In this document: positions 52,013-60,962 of the stretch, one piece after another
Numbering within the stretch: position 1 is the stretch's first letter
Layout: the number at the start of each line of letters is the position of its first letter
Assembly: GCF_024461735.1 (NCBI RefSeq)
Contig: NZ_JANGAD010000002.1
Location: 372,001 to 436,000 of the forward strand
DNA length: 64,000 bases
DNA from: Anaerotignum propionicum
GTDB taxonomy: Bacteria > Bacillota > Clostridia > Lachnospirales > Anaerotignaceae
Direction of reading: 5' to 3'
The notes under the pieces: model-generated
What the model was told of the DNA's origin: nothing
What the model saw: only the letters and a program-made list of their open reading frames with translations
Database searches by the model: none
Position numbers and translations under genes: made by a program

Positions 52013-54250
52013 ATGGAAATAACTGAGCTATATGATATATTTCAAATCGTGAATGGCGAACATTACGACCCTCATAGAGTGCTGGGGATGCACGTAATTG
52101 AACTTGACGGGGAGACTGCCGTTGGCGTAAGAGCCTTTTTACCTGATGCACAGAAAATTACCGTTATTGATATGAAAAATAAGAAGAAACAGTACCCAAT
52201 GACAAAAATTCATGAGGATGGATTCTTCGAGGTGTTGCTTTGGGATCGCAAGGAATGGTTTCGCTATATGCTGGAGTATACCAATAACAGCGGCATTACA
52301 TGGCAAAGCTATGACCCCTATTCCTTTTTGCCCACCATTTCTGAATATGACAGGTACTTATTTGGAGCGGGAAGTCATTATGAAATTTATGATAAAATGG
52401 GGGGGCGGCTCATCACCCACGGTGGGACAAGGGGCGCCGCCTTCACGGTTTGGGCGCCCAGTGCAAAAAGTGTAAGTGTCATTGGCAATTTTAATCAATG
52501 GGATAGTCGTCGCCACCCCATGCGTCGTTTGGGGGTTTCAGGGGTTTGGGAGCTTTTTATACCCGGGCTGATGGAAAATGACCAGTATAAGTTTCATGTT
52601 ATACAATGCGATGGAACCCCTGTGGATAAGGCTGACCCCTATGGCAGATACGCTCAGGTTCGACCCGAAACAGCATCTATCCTTTTTAACCCCAAAAAAT
52701 ATAAATGGCGTGATAAACGGTGGCTGACTGCCAGAAGCAAGAAAAACCTTTATGCCATTCCCATGAATGTGTATGAGGTGCATTTGGGCTCATGGATGAG
52801 AGTACCGGAGGAAGGCGACCGGTTTCTTAGCTATACGGAACTTGCAGATAAACTAATCAGCTATGTGAAGGACATGGGCTACACTCATATTGAGCTTTTA
52901 CCTGTGCAGGAGCATCCCTTTGATGGAAGCTGGGGCTATCAGGTTACAGGATATTTCGCGCCCACCAGCCGCTTTGGAACCCCAGATGAATTTAAGTATT
53001 TTGTGGATGCTTGCCATAGCAACGGAATAGGGGTGCTGTTAGACTGGGTACCTGCCCATTTCCCCAAGGATTCCTTTGGTTTGGGACGTTTTGATGGAAC
53101 GGCACTGTATGAACATGCAGACCCCCGTCGAGGAGAGCATAGGCAATGGGGAACCTATATGTTCAACTATGGCAGAAAAGAGGTCAGTAACTTTCTAATC
53201 AGCAATGCCTTGTTTTGGCTGAAGGAATATCATATTGATGGATTAAGGGTGGATGCTGTGGCTTCTATGCTTTACCTTGATTTTGGCAAGGAAGCGGGGG
53301 AATGGACGCCAAATCAATATGGCGGGACTGAAAATTTGGAGGCCATTGAATTTATTAAGCACATGAATTCCATCATTAAGGAAAAAGAGCCCAGCGCACT
53401 TATGATTGCAGAGGAGTCTACTTCATGGCCCGGCGTTACTAAGGATCCTAGAGAGGGCGGTTTGGGCTTTACACTAAAGTGGAATATGGGCTGGATGAAT
53501 GATTTTCTGTTTTATATTAAAAATGACCCATTATTTCGTAAAAATCATCATAATCGACTGACCTTTGGCATGGCTTACCATTATTCTGAAAATTTCATGC
53601 TGGTACTTTCCCATGATGAGGTTGTTCATGAGAAAAGCTCCATGGTTGGAAAAATGCCAGGGGATGATTGGCAGAGGTTTGCAAATCTCCGTCTTGCCTA
53701 TGGTTTTATGTACGGGCATCCCGGGAAGAAGCTACTATTTATGGGCGGGGAATTCGGTCAGTATCATGAATGGTGCGAAGCAAAAAGCTTGGATTGGCAT
53801 TTATTGCAATTTGCAGACCATCAGCATATGCAGACCTATGTACGTGAGCTGAATCAGTTTTATTTAGAGAATGAGGTTTTTTGGAAAGAGGATTTTGACC
53901 CCCATGGGTTTAAATGGATTGATTGTGATGACAAAGATGCTTCTGTTGTATCTTTCATACGTCGCAGTGAGGACAAAGAGGTTTATTGCATTTGCAATTT
54001 CACCCCCAATCTGCATAACCAGTTCCGTTTGGGTGTACCGAATAAGGGCAAGGTTCAAGAAGTTTTCAACAGTGACAAGCTTGCGTTTGGAGGCAGTGGT
54101 GTAGTAAATGATGGGGAAATTCTTTCTGAGGATGTACCATGGAATCATTACAGCCAAAGTGTCTCAATTCAGATACCTCCTTTGGGAATTGTTATTTTAG
54201 CACCTTTGGAGGCGGAAAAGGAAAAAACAGCAAATAAAGTAAAAAAATAG
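52013..54250 (+). CDS. glgB: 1,4-alpha-glucan branching enzyme
   Basis: GlgB makes alpha-1,6 branches in glycogen. The 745-residue protein has an N-terminal carbohydrate-binding module (FTVWAPSAKSVSVIGNFNQW) and a GH13 catalytic barrel with DWVPAHFPKD, GLRVDAVASML, the acid/base Glu in AEESTSWPG and VLSHDEVVH. The C-terminal beta domain ends at ~740. AGAAAGAAGGGGG lies upstream of ATG 52013; in-frame codons further upstream overlap the divergent nuclease gene. No glgC, glgA or glgP is adjacent, so the rest of glycogen metabolism lies elsewhere. Confidence 0.95.
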   Translation: MEITELYDIFQIVNGEHYDPHRVLGMHVIELDGETAVGVRAFLPDAQKITVIDMKNKKKQYPMTKIHEDGFFEVLLWDRKEWFRYMLEYTNNSGITWQSYDPYSFLPTISEYDRYLFGAGSHYEIYDKMGGRLITHGGTRGAAFTVWAPSAKSVSVIGNFNQWDSRRHPMRRLGVSGVWELFIPGLMENDQYKFHVIQCDGTPVDKADPYGRYAQVRPETASILFNPKKYKWRDKRWLTARSKKNLYAIPMNVYEVHLGSWMRVPEEGDRFLSYTELADKLISYVKDMGYTHIELLPVQEHPFDGSWGYQVTGYFAPTSRFGTPDEFKYFVDACHSNGIGVLLDWVPAHFPKDSFGLGRFDGTALYEHADPRRGEHRQWGTYMFNYGRKEVSNFLISNALFWLKEYHIDGLRVDAVASMLYLDFGKEAGEWTPNQYGGTENLEAIEFIKHMNSIIKEKEPSALMIAEESTSWPGVTKDPREGGLGFTLKWNMGWMNDFLFYIKNDPLFRKNHHNRLTFGMAYHYSENFMLVLSHDEVVHEKSSMVGKMPGDDWQRFANLRLAYGFMYGHPGKKLLFMGGEFGQYHEWCEAKSLDWHLLQFADHQHMQTYVRELNQFYLENEVFWKEDFDPHGFKWIDCDDKDASVVSFIRRSEDKEVYCICNFTPNLHNQFRLGVPNKGKVQEVFNSDKLAFGGSGVVNDGEILSEDVPWNHYSQSVSIQIPPLGIVILAPLEAEKEKTANKVKK

Positions 54251-54343
54251 CTTCGGATATCAATATATAGTAGGTTTCCCTAAAACCGTTGCAGAAGATA
54301 TAGAGGGCTTGTATATTTTCTTAGAAAAATAAAGGTCTTTATA

Positions 54344-54372
54344 TTGACGGGTGTTGCTTTTTTGTGTATAAT
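54344..54372 (+). promoter_or_regulatory. Strong promoter of rpsU
   Basis: TTGACG (54344-54349), a 17-base spacer and a perfect TATAAT (54367-54372). Confidence 0.88.
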
Positions 54373-54457
54373 TCTAAAATGTATGGTAGAAAGGCGAATC
54401 TGGCGCCCATTTATCATAGGCAACAACCGAATCTCGCATCTGGAGGGAGGGAAATTC

Positions 54458-54634
54458 ATGTCGGAGGTAAAAGTTAAAGAAAATGAATCCTTAGACAGCG
54501 CACTGCGTCGTTTTAAGAGAACGTGTGCCAGAGATGGCATCATGGGCGAAGTTCGCAAAAGAGAGCATTATGACAAGCCCAGCGTTAAGCGCAAAAAGAA
54601 ATCCGAAGCCGCAAGAAAACGTAAATTCAAATAA
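54458..54634 (+). CDS. rpsU: Ribosomal protein S21
   Basis: The 58-residue protein is bS21 of the small ribosomal subunit. It starts [20 protein letters not shown] and ends in the basic tail typical of S21. GGAGGGAGGG precedes ATG 54458. yqeY follows after 27 bases, the conserved Firmicute order. The strong promoter at 54344-54372 belongs to this gene. Confidence 0.97.
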   Translation: MSEVKVKENESLDSALRRFKRTCARDGIMGEVRKREHYDKPSVKRKKKSEAARKRKFK

Positions 54635-54661
54635 TTCTATACGGCGAAGAGGGATGATGAT

Positions 54662-55114
54662 ATGTCATTAAAAGAGCAACTTTTTGCAGATTTAAAAACT
54701 GCGATGAAAGAAAAGGATTCTGTGCGAAAGGATACAGTTCAGCTGATCCGTTCGGGCATCCTTCAGATCGAAAAGGACAATAAAGTCGAGTTGGATGATG
54801 ACGGCGTGATTGAAGTAATCACTAAGCAGCTGAAAAGTAGAAGAGATTCCCTTCCCGAATTCGAGAAGAGCGGAAGAACAGATCTACTTGAAAAACTCAA
54901 TCAAGAGATTGACATTTTGTTGGGTTACCTTCCAGAGCAATTGAGCGAAACCGAAATCCAGACGATCGTTGAAGAAGCCATAAAAGAAACCGGTGCCTCC
55001 TCCATTAAAGAAATGGGTAAGGTTATGTCGGTGATTACACCGAAGATAATTGGGCGGGCCGATAACAAAATCGTTGGCAGTTTTGTAAAGAAAATGCTCC
55101 AGGGCAATCAATAA
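54662..55114 (+). CDS. yqeY: GatB/YqeY-domain protein
   Basis: The 150-residue helical protein begins MSLKEQLFADLKTAMKEKDS and ends at the YqeY domain also found at the C-terminus of GatB, where it binds the elbow of tRNA. Its own function is not defined, but a tRNA-related role is suggested. It is co-transcribed with rpsU and ends at a strong terminator. Confidence 0.95.
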   Translation: MSLKEQLFADLKTAMKEKDSVRKDTVQLIRSGILQIEKDNKVELDDDGVIEVITKQLKSRRDSLPEFEKSGRTDLLEKLNQEIDILLGYLPEQLSETEIQTIVEEAIKETGASSIKEMGKVMSVITPKIIGRADNKIVGSFVKKMLQGNQ

Positions 55115-55130
55115 TCAAGGCATAATTTGA

Positions 55131-55165
55131 AAGACCTGTTGGTTTATACCGACAGGTCTTTTTCT
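55131..55165 (+). terminator. Terminator after yqeY
   Basis: AAGACCTGTTGGT and ACCGACAGGTCTT form a 13-bp stem (55131-55143 and 55148-55160), followed by a T-rich tail. Confidence 0.93.
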
Positions 55166-55225
55166 TTTTGTCAAAAATGTTTTAGAAATAACCAGTTTTT
55201 TGTACGAAAAATAATACGTTTTTAC

Positions 55226-55253
55226 TTGACTTTGAACCTAAGCGTGTTATAAT
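55226..55253 (+). promoter_or_regulatory. Promoter of the PF04392 ABC transporter
   Basis: TTGACT (55226-55231), a 16-base spacer and TATAAT (55248-55253). The last base of the -10 starts the inverted repeat TTGCTTTAAT (55253-55262) / ATTAAAGCAA (55289-55298), a candidate operator. Confidence 0.8.
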
Positions 55254-55326
55254 TGCTTTAATTAATTAATGCATAACCGCATATGTGTATTAAAGCAAGC
55301 GGTTCATTTTCTGGGGGAGTGGTATA

Positions 55327-56322
55327 ATGAAAAAGAATAAAATGCGTTTGGTTGCTGCGACTGCAATGGCCGCAATGGTAATCTCTATGACAGGCTGTAG
55401 TGGCGGAAATAAAGCTGAAAAGCCTGCAGAAGAAAGTGCAGAAGGAAAAACCTATAAAGTGGGAATTATGCAGTTGGTGGAGCACCCTGCGCTGGATGCG
55501 GCTACCCAAGGCTTTCAGGATAAGCTGAAAGAGCTGTTAGGGGACTCCGTAACCTTTGATGTGCAAAATGCCCAGGGAGAGAGCACAAACTGTACTACCA
55601 TTGCAACAAAGTTTGTTTCTGATGATGTTGATTTGATTATGGCAAATGCAACAGGCGCAGTTCAGGCTGCAGCAGCGGCTACATCAGAGATTCCCATTGT
55701 GGGTACCTCTGTTACAGACTTTAAAACAGCTGGGGTTGTTGATTCCAATGATGCACCTGGTAGAAATGTTACAGGTGTTTCTGATCTGACACCCATTGAT
55801 GAACAGATCAAATTATTGCAAAAGGTTTGCCCCGATGCAAAGAAGGTTGCAATTGTGTATTGCAGTGCGGAGCCAAACTCTATTTTCCAATCGGAATTGG
55901 CACAAAAGGCATTGACAGAAGCGGGTATTGCATTTAAAGAATATACAGCGGCAGATTCCAATGAAATTCAGGCTGTTATCACAAATGCAGTCGGCGAATG
56001 TGATACTGTATTTATTCCTACAGACAATACCATGGCTAGCAATATGGAAATCGTTAAAAACGTGACGGTACCTGCCGGAATTCCTGTTTTTGCAGGAGAA
56101 GAAGGCATGTGTAAATCTGGCGGCTTGGCAACATTGAGCATTAGCTTCTATGAGTTGGGTCAGAAGGCTGGTCAAATGGCATATGATATTTTGGTAAATG
56201 GTGGAGACCCTGCAACAACACCTATCGGATTTGTATCCGATAATATTGTTCCAAAATATAATGCAGAAATTGCAAAAGCTTTGAACATCACAATGCCTGA
56301 AGGTTTTGAGGCAATTCAGTAA
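55327..56322 (+). CDS. ABC transporter substrate-binding lipoprotein, PF04392 family
   Basis: The 331-residue protein is a lipoprotein (lipobox MTGC, Cys24) with the bilobed PF04392 fold: KVGIMQLVEHPALDAATQG is the first strand region. TrpX, the tryptophan-binding protein of TrpXYZ transporters, is in this family, but other members bind other small molecules, so the ligand is not settled. GGGGGAGTG precedes the ATG. The ABC permease and ATPase genes follow. The trpB2 T-box is elsewhere and this operon has no T-box. Confidence 0.9.
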   Translation: MKKNKMRLVAATAMAAMVISMTGCSGGNKAEKPAEESAEGKTYKVGIMQLVEHPALDAATQGFQDKLKELLGDSVTFDVQNAQGESTNCTTIATKFVSDDVDLIMANATGAVQAAAAATSEIPIVGTSVTDFKTAGVVDSNDAPGRNVTGVSDLTPIDEQIKLLQKVCPDAKKVAIVYCSAEPNSIFQSELAQKALTEAGIAFKEYTAADSNEIQAVITNAVGECDTVFIPTDNTMASNMEIVKNVTVPAGIPVFAGEEGMCKSGGLATLSISFYELGQKAGQMAYDILVNGGDPATTPIGFVSDNIVPKYNAEIAKALNITMPEGFEAIQ

Positions 56323-56348
56323 TAGAATATTTGAAATTATAAAAGGCA

Positions 56349-56382
56349 GAGCGGGGCAGATTACTGACCGCTCCCTTTTTTC
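56349..56382 (+). terminator. Intra-operon terminator-like hairpin
   Basis: GAGCGG (56349-56354) and CCGCTC (56368-56373) form a stem followed by CCTTTTTTCT. It lies between the binding-protein gene and the permease gene and would lower expression of the latter, a common pattern in ABC operons. Confidence 0.75.
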
Positions 56383-56426
56383 TACTAAAGCATGCCAAAG
56401 AGAAAAAAAGGAATGGGGGAATTGAG

Positions 56427-57335
56427 ATGAATGTGATGGCTTTGATGAAGGCATTGCCCGGTTCAGTGGCACAAGGGCTTATTTGGGGGCTTTTGGCCAT
56501 AGGGGTTTATATTACATATAAAGTTTTGGATTATGCAGATTTGACTGTGGATGGAAGTCTTTGTACCGGTGGTGCTGTGGCGGTAATGATGATGCTTGGA
56601 GGATATAATCCTTATATAGCGTTAATCTGTGCGGCGGTGGCCGGTATGCTGGCAGGATTGGTGACAGGGGTTTTCCATGTGGCGTTCGGCATTCCTGCTA
56701 TTTTATCGGGTATTTTAACCCAACTGGGTCTATATTCTGTGAACATGCGCATTATGGGGAAGTCAAATCAGGCAATCAGTGTAGATAAATATAACCTGAT
56801 TTTGAGCTTGCGGGATATTCCCAAGGCAGTTATGGTATCAGCTATTTGTTGTGCCGTTGTAATCATAATCTTATATTGGTTTTTTGGAACAGAGCTGGGG
56901 CGAGGCATTCGTGCTACTGGAAATAATGAAAACATGTCCAGAGCCCAGGGTATTAATACAAAAGTAATGAAGGTAATCGGGCTGATGATTTCCAACGGCT
57001 TAGTGGGCGTTGCAGGTGCATTATATGCCCAGTATCAAGGCAATGCTGACGTTAACATGGGCCGTGGTGCCATTGTAATCGGTTTGGCGGCGGTAATTAT
57101 TGGTGGTGTCTTATTCGGTAAGATTTTTCATAACTTTGCATTCCGTTTGGTGGGAGTTATTTTTGGCGCAATTCTATATTTTGTTGTTATCACCATTGTG
57201 CTACAGCTTGGTTTGGAAACAACGGATTTAAAATTAGTGAGCGCTTTGATTGTAGCGGCATTCTTGGCAGTGCCATATCTAAAAGGACAGCATTTTGTGA
57301 AGAACGGAAAAAAGGGAGGGAAGGCAAATGCTTGA
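56427..57335 (+). CDS. ABC transporter permease (PF04392-type importer)
   Basis: The 302-residue protein is a BPD_transp_2 (branched-chain amino-acid type) permease with ~8 membrane segments. ITYKVLDYADLTVDGSLCTG near the N-terminus and NENMSRAQGINTKVMK are typical of the TrpY/LivH-like group. GGGGAATTGAG precedes the ATG. It overlaps the ATPase gene by 8 bases. Confidence 0.9.
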   Translation: MNVMALMKALPGSVAQGLIWGLLAIGVYITYKVLDYADLTVDGSLCTGGAVAVMMMLGGYNPYIALICAAVAGMLAGLVTGVFHVAFGIPAILSGILTQLGLYSVNMRIMGKSNQAISVDKYNLILSLRDIPKAVMVSAICCAVVIIILYWFFGTELGRGIRATGNNENMSRAQGINTKVMKVIGLMISNGLVGVAGALYAQYQGNADVNMGRGAIVIGLAAVIIGGVLFGKIFHNFAFRLVGVIFGAILYFVVITIVLQLGLETTDLKLVSALIVAAFLAVPYLKGQHFVKNGKKGGKANA

Positions 57336-58122
57336 ATTAAAGGAAATTTATAAAACCTTCAATCCCAATTCGCCCAGCGAGAAAAAAGCCTTAAATGGTC
57401 TGAATCTTACACTGGAACAAGGGGATTTTGTGACAATTATCGGTGGCAATGGTGCGGGGAAGTCCACTATGCTAAATGCGATTTCCGGTGTGTGGCCAAT
57501 TGACAGTGGTGAAATTATTATTGATGGTGTGAATGTGACAAAGCTTCCCGAGCATAAGCGGGCGTTGTATTTAGGTCGTGTATTTCAAGACCCCATGACG
57601 GGAACAGCGGCAGATATGGAAATTGAAGAGAACCTTGCTTTAGCTTACCGCAGAGGTCAATCCAGAGGTTTGCGTTGGGGGATTACCCAAAAGGAGAGAG
57701 GCGAATACAAGGAGCTTTTAAAAACCTTGGATTTGGGCTTGGAAACACGCCTCAGAGCAAAGGTTGGTCTGCTTTCCGGCGGGCAAAGACAGGCGCTTAC
57801 GTTATTGATGGCAACGCTGAAAAAACCCAAGCTGCTTTTATTGGATGAGCATACAGCGGCTTTGGACCCCAAAACAGCGGCAAAGGTTTTAGAGCTTTCT
57901 GACCGTATTATTGCGGAGCATGGTTTAACTGCCTTAATGGTTACCCATAACATGAAGGATGCCATTGCCCATGGCAATCGTTTGATTATGATGAGTGATG
58001 GACGTATTATTCTGGATATTAAAGGTGAGGAAAAGAAAAAGCTGACGGTGGAGGATTTATTGCAGAAATTCTCTGCGGCAAGCGGCAGTGAATTTGTTAG
58101 TGATAGAGCACTGTTAGGCTAA
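57328..58122 (+). CDS. ABC transporter ATP-binding protein (PF04392-type importer)
   Basis: The 264-residue ATPase has Walker A GGNGAGKST, signature LLSGGQRQAL, Walker B LLLLDEHTAALDP and the switch histidine in MVTHNMKDAI. The order binding protein, permease, ATPase is complete, so this is a full importer. It ends the transcript, with no clear terminator before the next gene. Confidence 0.93.
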   Translation: MLELKEIYKTFNPNSPSEKKALNGLNLTLEQGDFVTIIGGNGAGKSTMLNAISGVWPIDSGEIIIDGVNVTKLPEHKRALYLGRVFQDPMTGTAADMEIEENLALAYRRGQSRGLRWGITQKERGEYKELLKTLDLGLETRLRAKVGLLSGGQRQALTLLMATLKKPKLLLLDEHTAALDPKTAAKVLELSDRIIAEHGLTALMVTHNMKDAIAHGNRLIMMSDGRIILDIKGEEKKKLTVEDLLQKFSAASGSEFVSDRALLG

Positions 58123-58479
58123 TTATATAAAATGGTTGAATACATGGATTTTGCCCAATCTCACTTTTTTTGAAAAAGCAAGAGCAAAAGCTTTTGTGAA
58201 TCATTCGTGGGATGGAGGGAAGCTATAGAGACAATGGTTTATGCTTCAAAACGTCTTAGTCAAAGGCAAGCAAGGGTTATTTATAAAGTACGATTTCTTT
58301 CCCAAAGAGGTCGTGCTTTTTTATTTTTTTGTGTTAATAATTTAGTAAAATTTTATAATTGTGGAGTCGTTATCTATATCCAGGAATATAACGAAAGCCT
58401 TGCAACATTGGCAGACAAGGTATTTCTTTGGGTTTTTAAGCATAATGTAAACAAACGGTTTTTCGGATGGTGATAAGTT
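58123..58479. other. Gap between the ABC operon and yqfC
   Basis: No convincing gene is present. An 88-codon frame from 58207 has no family features and lacks a ribosome binding site. Repeat copy C occupies 58153-58200. Bacillus has yqeZ, yqfA and yqfB in the corresponding place between yqeY and yqfC; here they are absent. Confidence 0.5.
58153..58200 (+). repeat. Dispersed intergenic repeat, copy C (partial)
   Basis: About 48 bases align with the first part of copy A: GCCCAATCTCACTTTTTTTG, then GAAAAAGCAAGAGCAAAAGC and CTTTTGTGAA. The hairpin part is missing. This is the weakest of the three copies. Confidence 0.45.
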
Positions 58480-58743
58480 ATGGATTTACGAAGGGGCGTG
58501 TCTGAGGCTTTAGACTTGCCAAAGGAAATCATGCTGGATTTACCGTTGATTTCCTTAATGGGTCGAGAGGAAATCACGATTGAAAATCATAAAGGGATTT
58601 TAACTTACGGGGAGGAAAGCATCCGCATTGGTACAAAGGCGGGCACTTTATGTATCCGTGGGGAGGATTTGGGCCTAAAGCAGCTAACCACAGATGTATT
58701 GGTGATTACGGGGAAGGTGGTTGCTTTGGAATTTTTGACCTGA
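58480..58743 (+). CDS. yqfC: Sporulation protein YqfC
   Basis: The 87-residue protein is YqfC, made in the mother cell during Bacillus sporulation. It starts MDLRRGVSEALDLPKEIMLD and has the beta-rich YabP/YqfC fold. It is paired with yqfD four bases downstream, the conserved order. Its exact role is not known. Confidence 0.93.
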   Translation: MDLRRGVSEALDLPKEIMLDLPLISLMGREEITIENHKGILTYGEESIRIGTKAGTLCIRGEDLGLKQLTTDVLVITGKVVALEFLT

Positions 58744-58747
58744 TGGG

Positions 58748-59998
58748 GTGAGGATTTTGTTTCTGGCATTATGGTATTATTTCCGTGGATATGTTATCAT
58801 AAAAGTAAACGGTTTTGCCGCAGAGCGGTTTATGAATATGCTTTCTTATCGTGGAGTATATTTATGGGATGTGGAAACCAAAGGCGCTGGGGTGCGTTTA
58901 AAAGCACCTATGGGAAGTATGGATACTCTTTCCATGTGTGCGGAAAAAACCGGTTGCAGGCTTGAGGTGCAAGGATACGGCGGGTTTCCTGCAAAAATCC
59001 GACGCTTTCATGGTCGACAGGTTTTGACAGCAGGGATACTGCTATTTGCCATTGGGTTATATTTTCTTTCATCCTTTATTTGGGTTATTAAAGTGGAAGG
59101 AAATGAAAGAGTGGCGAAGGAAGATATTTTGACCTATTGTCAGGAGTTGGGTTTGAAGCCTGCTGCGTGGAAGAGAGGCATTAATACTGAGAAAATCACA
59201 AAAGACATTTTAATTCAGTTTCCGGATATTTCTTGGGTCAGTGTGGGAATAAAGGGCACAGATGTGACCATTAAGGTGGCAGAAACCATTCAGAAAGCAG
59301 AAGTGGTGGATAAGGAAACACCTTGCGATATCATTGCAAACACCGATGGTGTTATACTGAAAATTACAGCAGAAAGAGGAACACCTAAAGTGAAAGAGGG
59401 CGATGTGGTTAAAAAAGGGGATGTTTTAATCTCCTCTGAGGTTTTAATTGGGCTGGAAGGTGAGGCACAGCATACGGAATATGTGGCTGCGGAAGGCGTG
59501 GTTATGGCCAAAATTTGGCAGCAATTGACGGAAGAGCTTCCTCTTTCTTATGATGAGAAGGTTTACACCGGAGCCATTAAAACCAACCATGTTTTAAGCT
59601 TTTTTGGTCAAGATGCAGATTTTATTCGTCCAACTTTGGGAGATAGCGAAGCTGATGTGGATGTGCTTTTTGAAAAAGATTTAGCATTAGGTGATTTTAA
59701 AATACCTATTTCTTTAAAAAAAGAGCAATATAATCTATACACCCTTGAAAAAAGAAGCCGCACTGTTGATGAAGCAAAGGCGGAGCTCGAGGATATACTA
59801 AGAAAAAAGACGGAGCAAAGCGTCAGTGTATATGGTAAAATAGAAAAAATAAGTGCGCAGTACGATGAGTATACCGATTGCGTTCGGGCAACGGGGCAAG
59901 CGGAGCTGACAGAGAGAATTGATGAAAAACGAAAAGCAGAGAAAGGGCGGGATGCCGTAGATGGCACAGACGGAACGAACGATACAAATGGACAATAG
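58748..59998 (+). CDS. yqfD: Sporulation protein YqfD
   Basis: The 416-residue protein belongs to the YqfD family of sporulation proteins. An N-terminal domain (~1-95) precedes a membrane segment (~98-117) and a large extracytoplasmic region with VKVEGNERVAKEDI, a POTRA-like start, and the family's conserved block TDGVILKITAERGTPKVKEG. The tail (~395-416) is polar and low in complexity. The start is GTG 58748 by reading frame, with TTG 58757 possible. It overlaps phoH by 38 bases. Confidence 0.92.
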   Translation: MRILFLALWYYFRGYVIIKVNGFAAERFMNMLSYRGVYLWDVETKGAGVRLKAPMGSMDTLSMCAEKTGCRLEVQGYGGFPAKIRRFHGRQVLTAGILLFAIGLYFLSSFIWVIKVEGNERVAKEDILTYCQELGLKPAAWKRGINTEKITKDILIQFPDISWVSVGIKGTDVTIKVAETIQKAEVVDKETPCDIIANTDGVILKITAERGTPKVKEGDVVKKGDVLISSEVLIGLEGEAQHTEYVAAEGVVMAKIWQQLTEELPLSYDEKVYTGAIKTNHVLSFFGQDADFIRPTLGDSEADVDVLFEKDLALGDFKIPISLKKEQYNLYTLEKRSRTVDEAKAELEDILRKKTEQSVSVYGKIEKISAQYDEYTDCVRATGQAELTERIDEKRKAEKGRDAVDGTDGTNDTNGQ

Positions 59999-60962
59999 GG
60001 TGATGCTGCCTGTTTTTGGGCAGTTTGATGCAAATATAAGAAAAATAGAGAAAGAGTGGGACGTTAAAATCGTAAACCGTGGAGATGATATTAAAATCAG
60101 CGGGGAAGAAGGCAGCGTCCATAAAGCTTGGAGTGTAATGAATTCCATTGCGGCCTTGGCAAGAAAAGGGGAAGAGATTACTGAACAAAATTTGAATTAT
60201 TTTATTTCTGCCGCTGAGGAAATGAACTTGGAAGAGGTGGAAAAGGTTTACAACGATTTGGTTTGTATTACTGCAAATGGAAGGCCTTTAAAACCAAAAA
60301 CCTTGGGACAGAAAAAATATGTAGATTTGATTAAAAATAATACTGTTGTGTTTGGCGTGGGTCCTGCAGGAACAGGCAAGACATATCTTGCTATGGCCAT
60401 GGCGATTACCGCATTCAAAAACAATGAAGTTAACAGGATTATTTTGACCCGTCCTGCCATTGAAGCAGGGGAGAAGCTAGGCTTTTTGCCCGGAGATTTA
60501 CAGCAGAAGGTAGACCCCTATTTAAGACCCCTTTATGATGCTCTTTATGAAATCATGGGTTCAGAAAATTTTTTGAAAAATATGGAGCGAGGCCTCATTG
60601 AGGTTGCCCCCTTGGCTTATATGCGTGGCCGTACGTTGGACAATGCTTTTATTGTTTTGGATGAGGCTCAAAATACTACTCCGGAGCAAATGAAGATGTT
60701 TTTAACCCGTATTGGATATGGCTCAAAAGCGGTTATCACAGGGGATTTGACACAGATAGATCTAACCGAAGGGAAGCGTTCGGGGCTGATGGAAGCAACC
60801 AAAATTCTAACGGGTATTGATGGAATTGGTATGATAACATTGACCAATAAAGACGTTGTGCGGCATCCGTTGGTACAAAAAATCATTCTGGCATATGAGA
60901 AATTAGAGACCAAGAAGCGGAGTGATCTGGATGGCAAAAAGGACAAAAGAGGTAGATATTAA
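59961..60962 (+). CDS. phoH: PhoH-family ATPase
   Basis: The 333-residue protein is a PhoH-like P-loop ATPase with Walker A GPAGTGKTYLA and Walker B FIVLDEAQNTT, and an N-terminal KH-like/ssRNA-related region. In many bacteria it is coupled to ybeY and ribosome or RNA quality control. Here pgpH lies between them. AGAAAGGGCGGG precedes the ATG, within the yqfD reading frame. Confidence 0.94.
   Translation: MAQTERTIQMDNRVMLPVFGQFDANIRKIEKEWDVKIVNRGDDIKISGEEGSVHKAWSVMNSIAALARKGEEITEQNLNYFISAAEEMNLEEVEKVYNDLVCITANGRPLKPKTLGQKKYVDLIKNNTVVFGVGPAGTGKTYLAMAMAITAFKNNEVNRIILTRPAIEAGEKLGFLPGDLQQKVDPYLRPLYDALYEIMGSENFLKNMERGLIEVAPLAYMRGRTLDNAFIVLDEAQNTTPEQMKMFLTRIGYGSKAVITGDLTQIDLTEGKRSGLMEATKILTGIDGIGMITLTNKDVVRHPLVQKIILAYEKLETKKRSDLDGKKDKRGRY

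Noticed and set aside
58207-58473. 88-codon open frame between the ABC operon and yqfC
   Set aside because: There is no ribosome binding site, no recognisable domain, and its composition follows the AT-rich gap.
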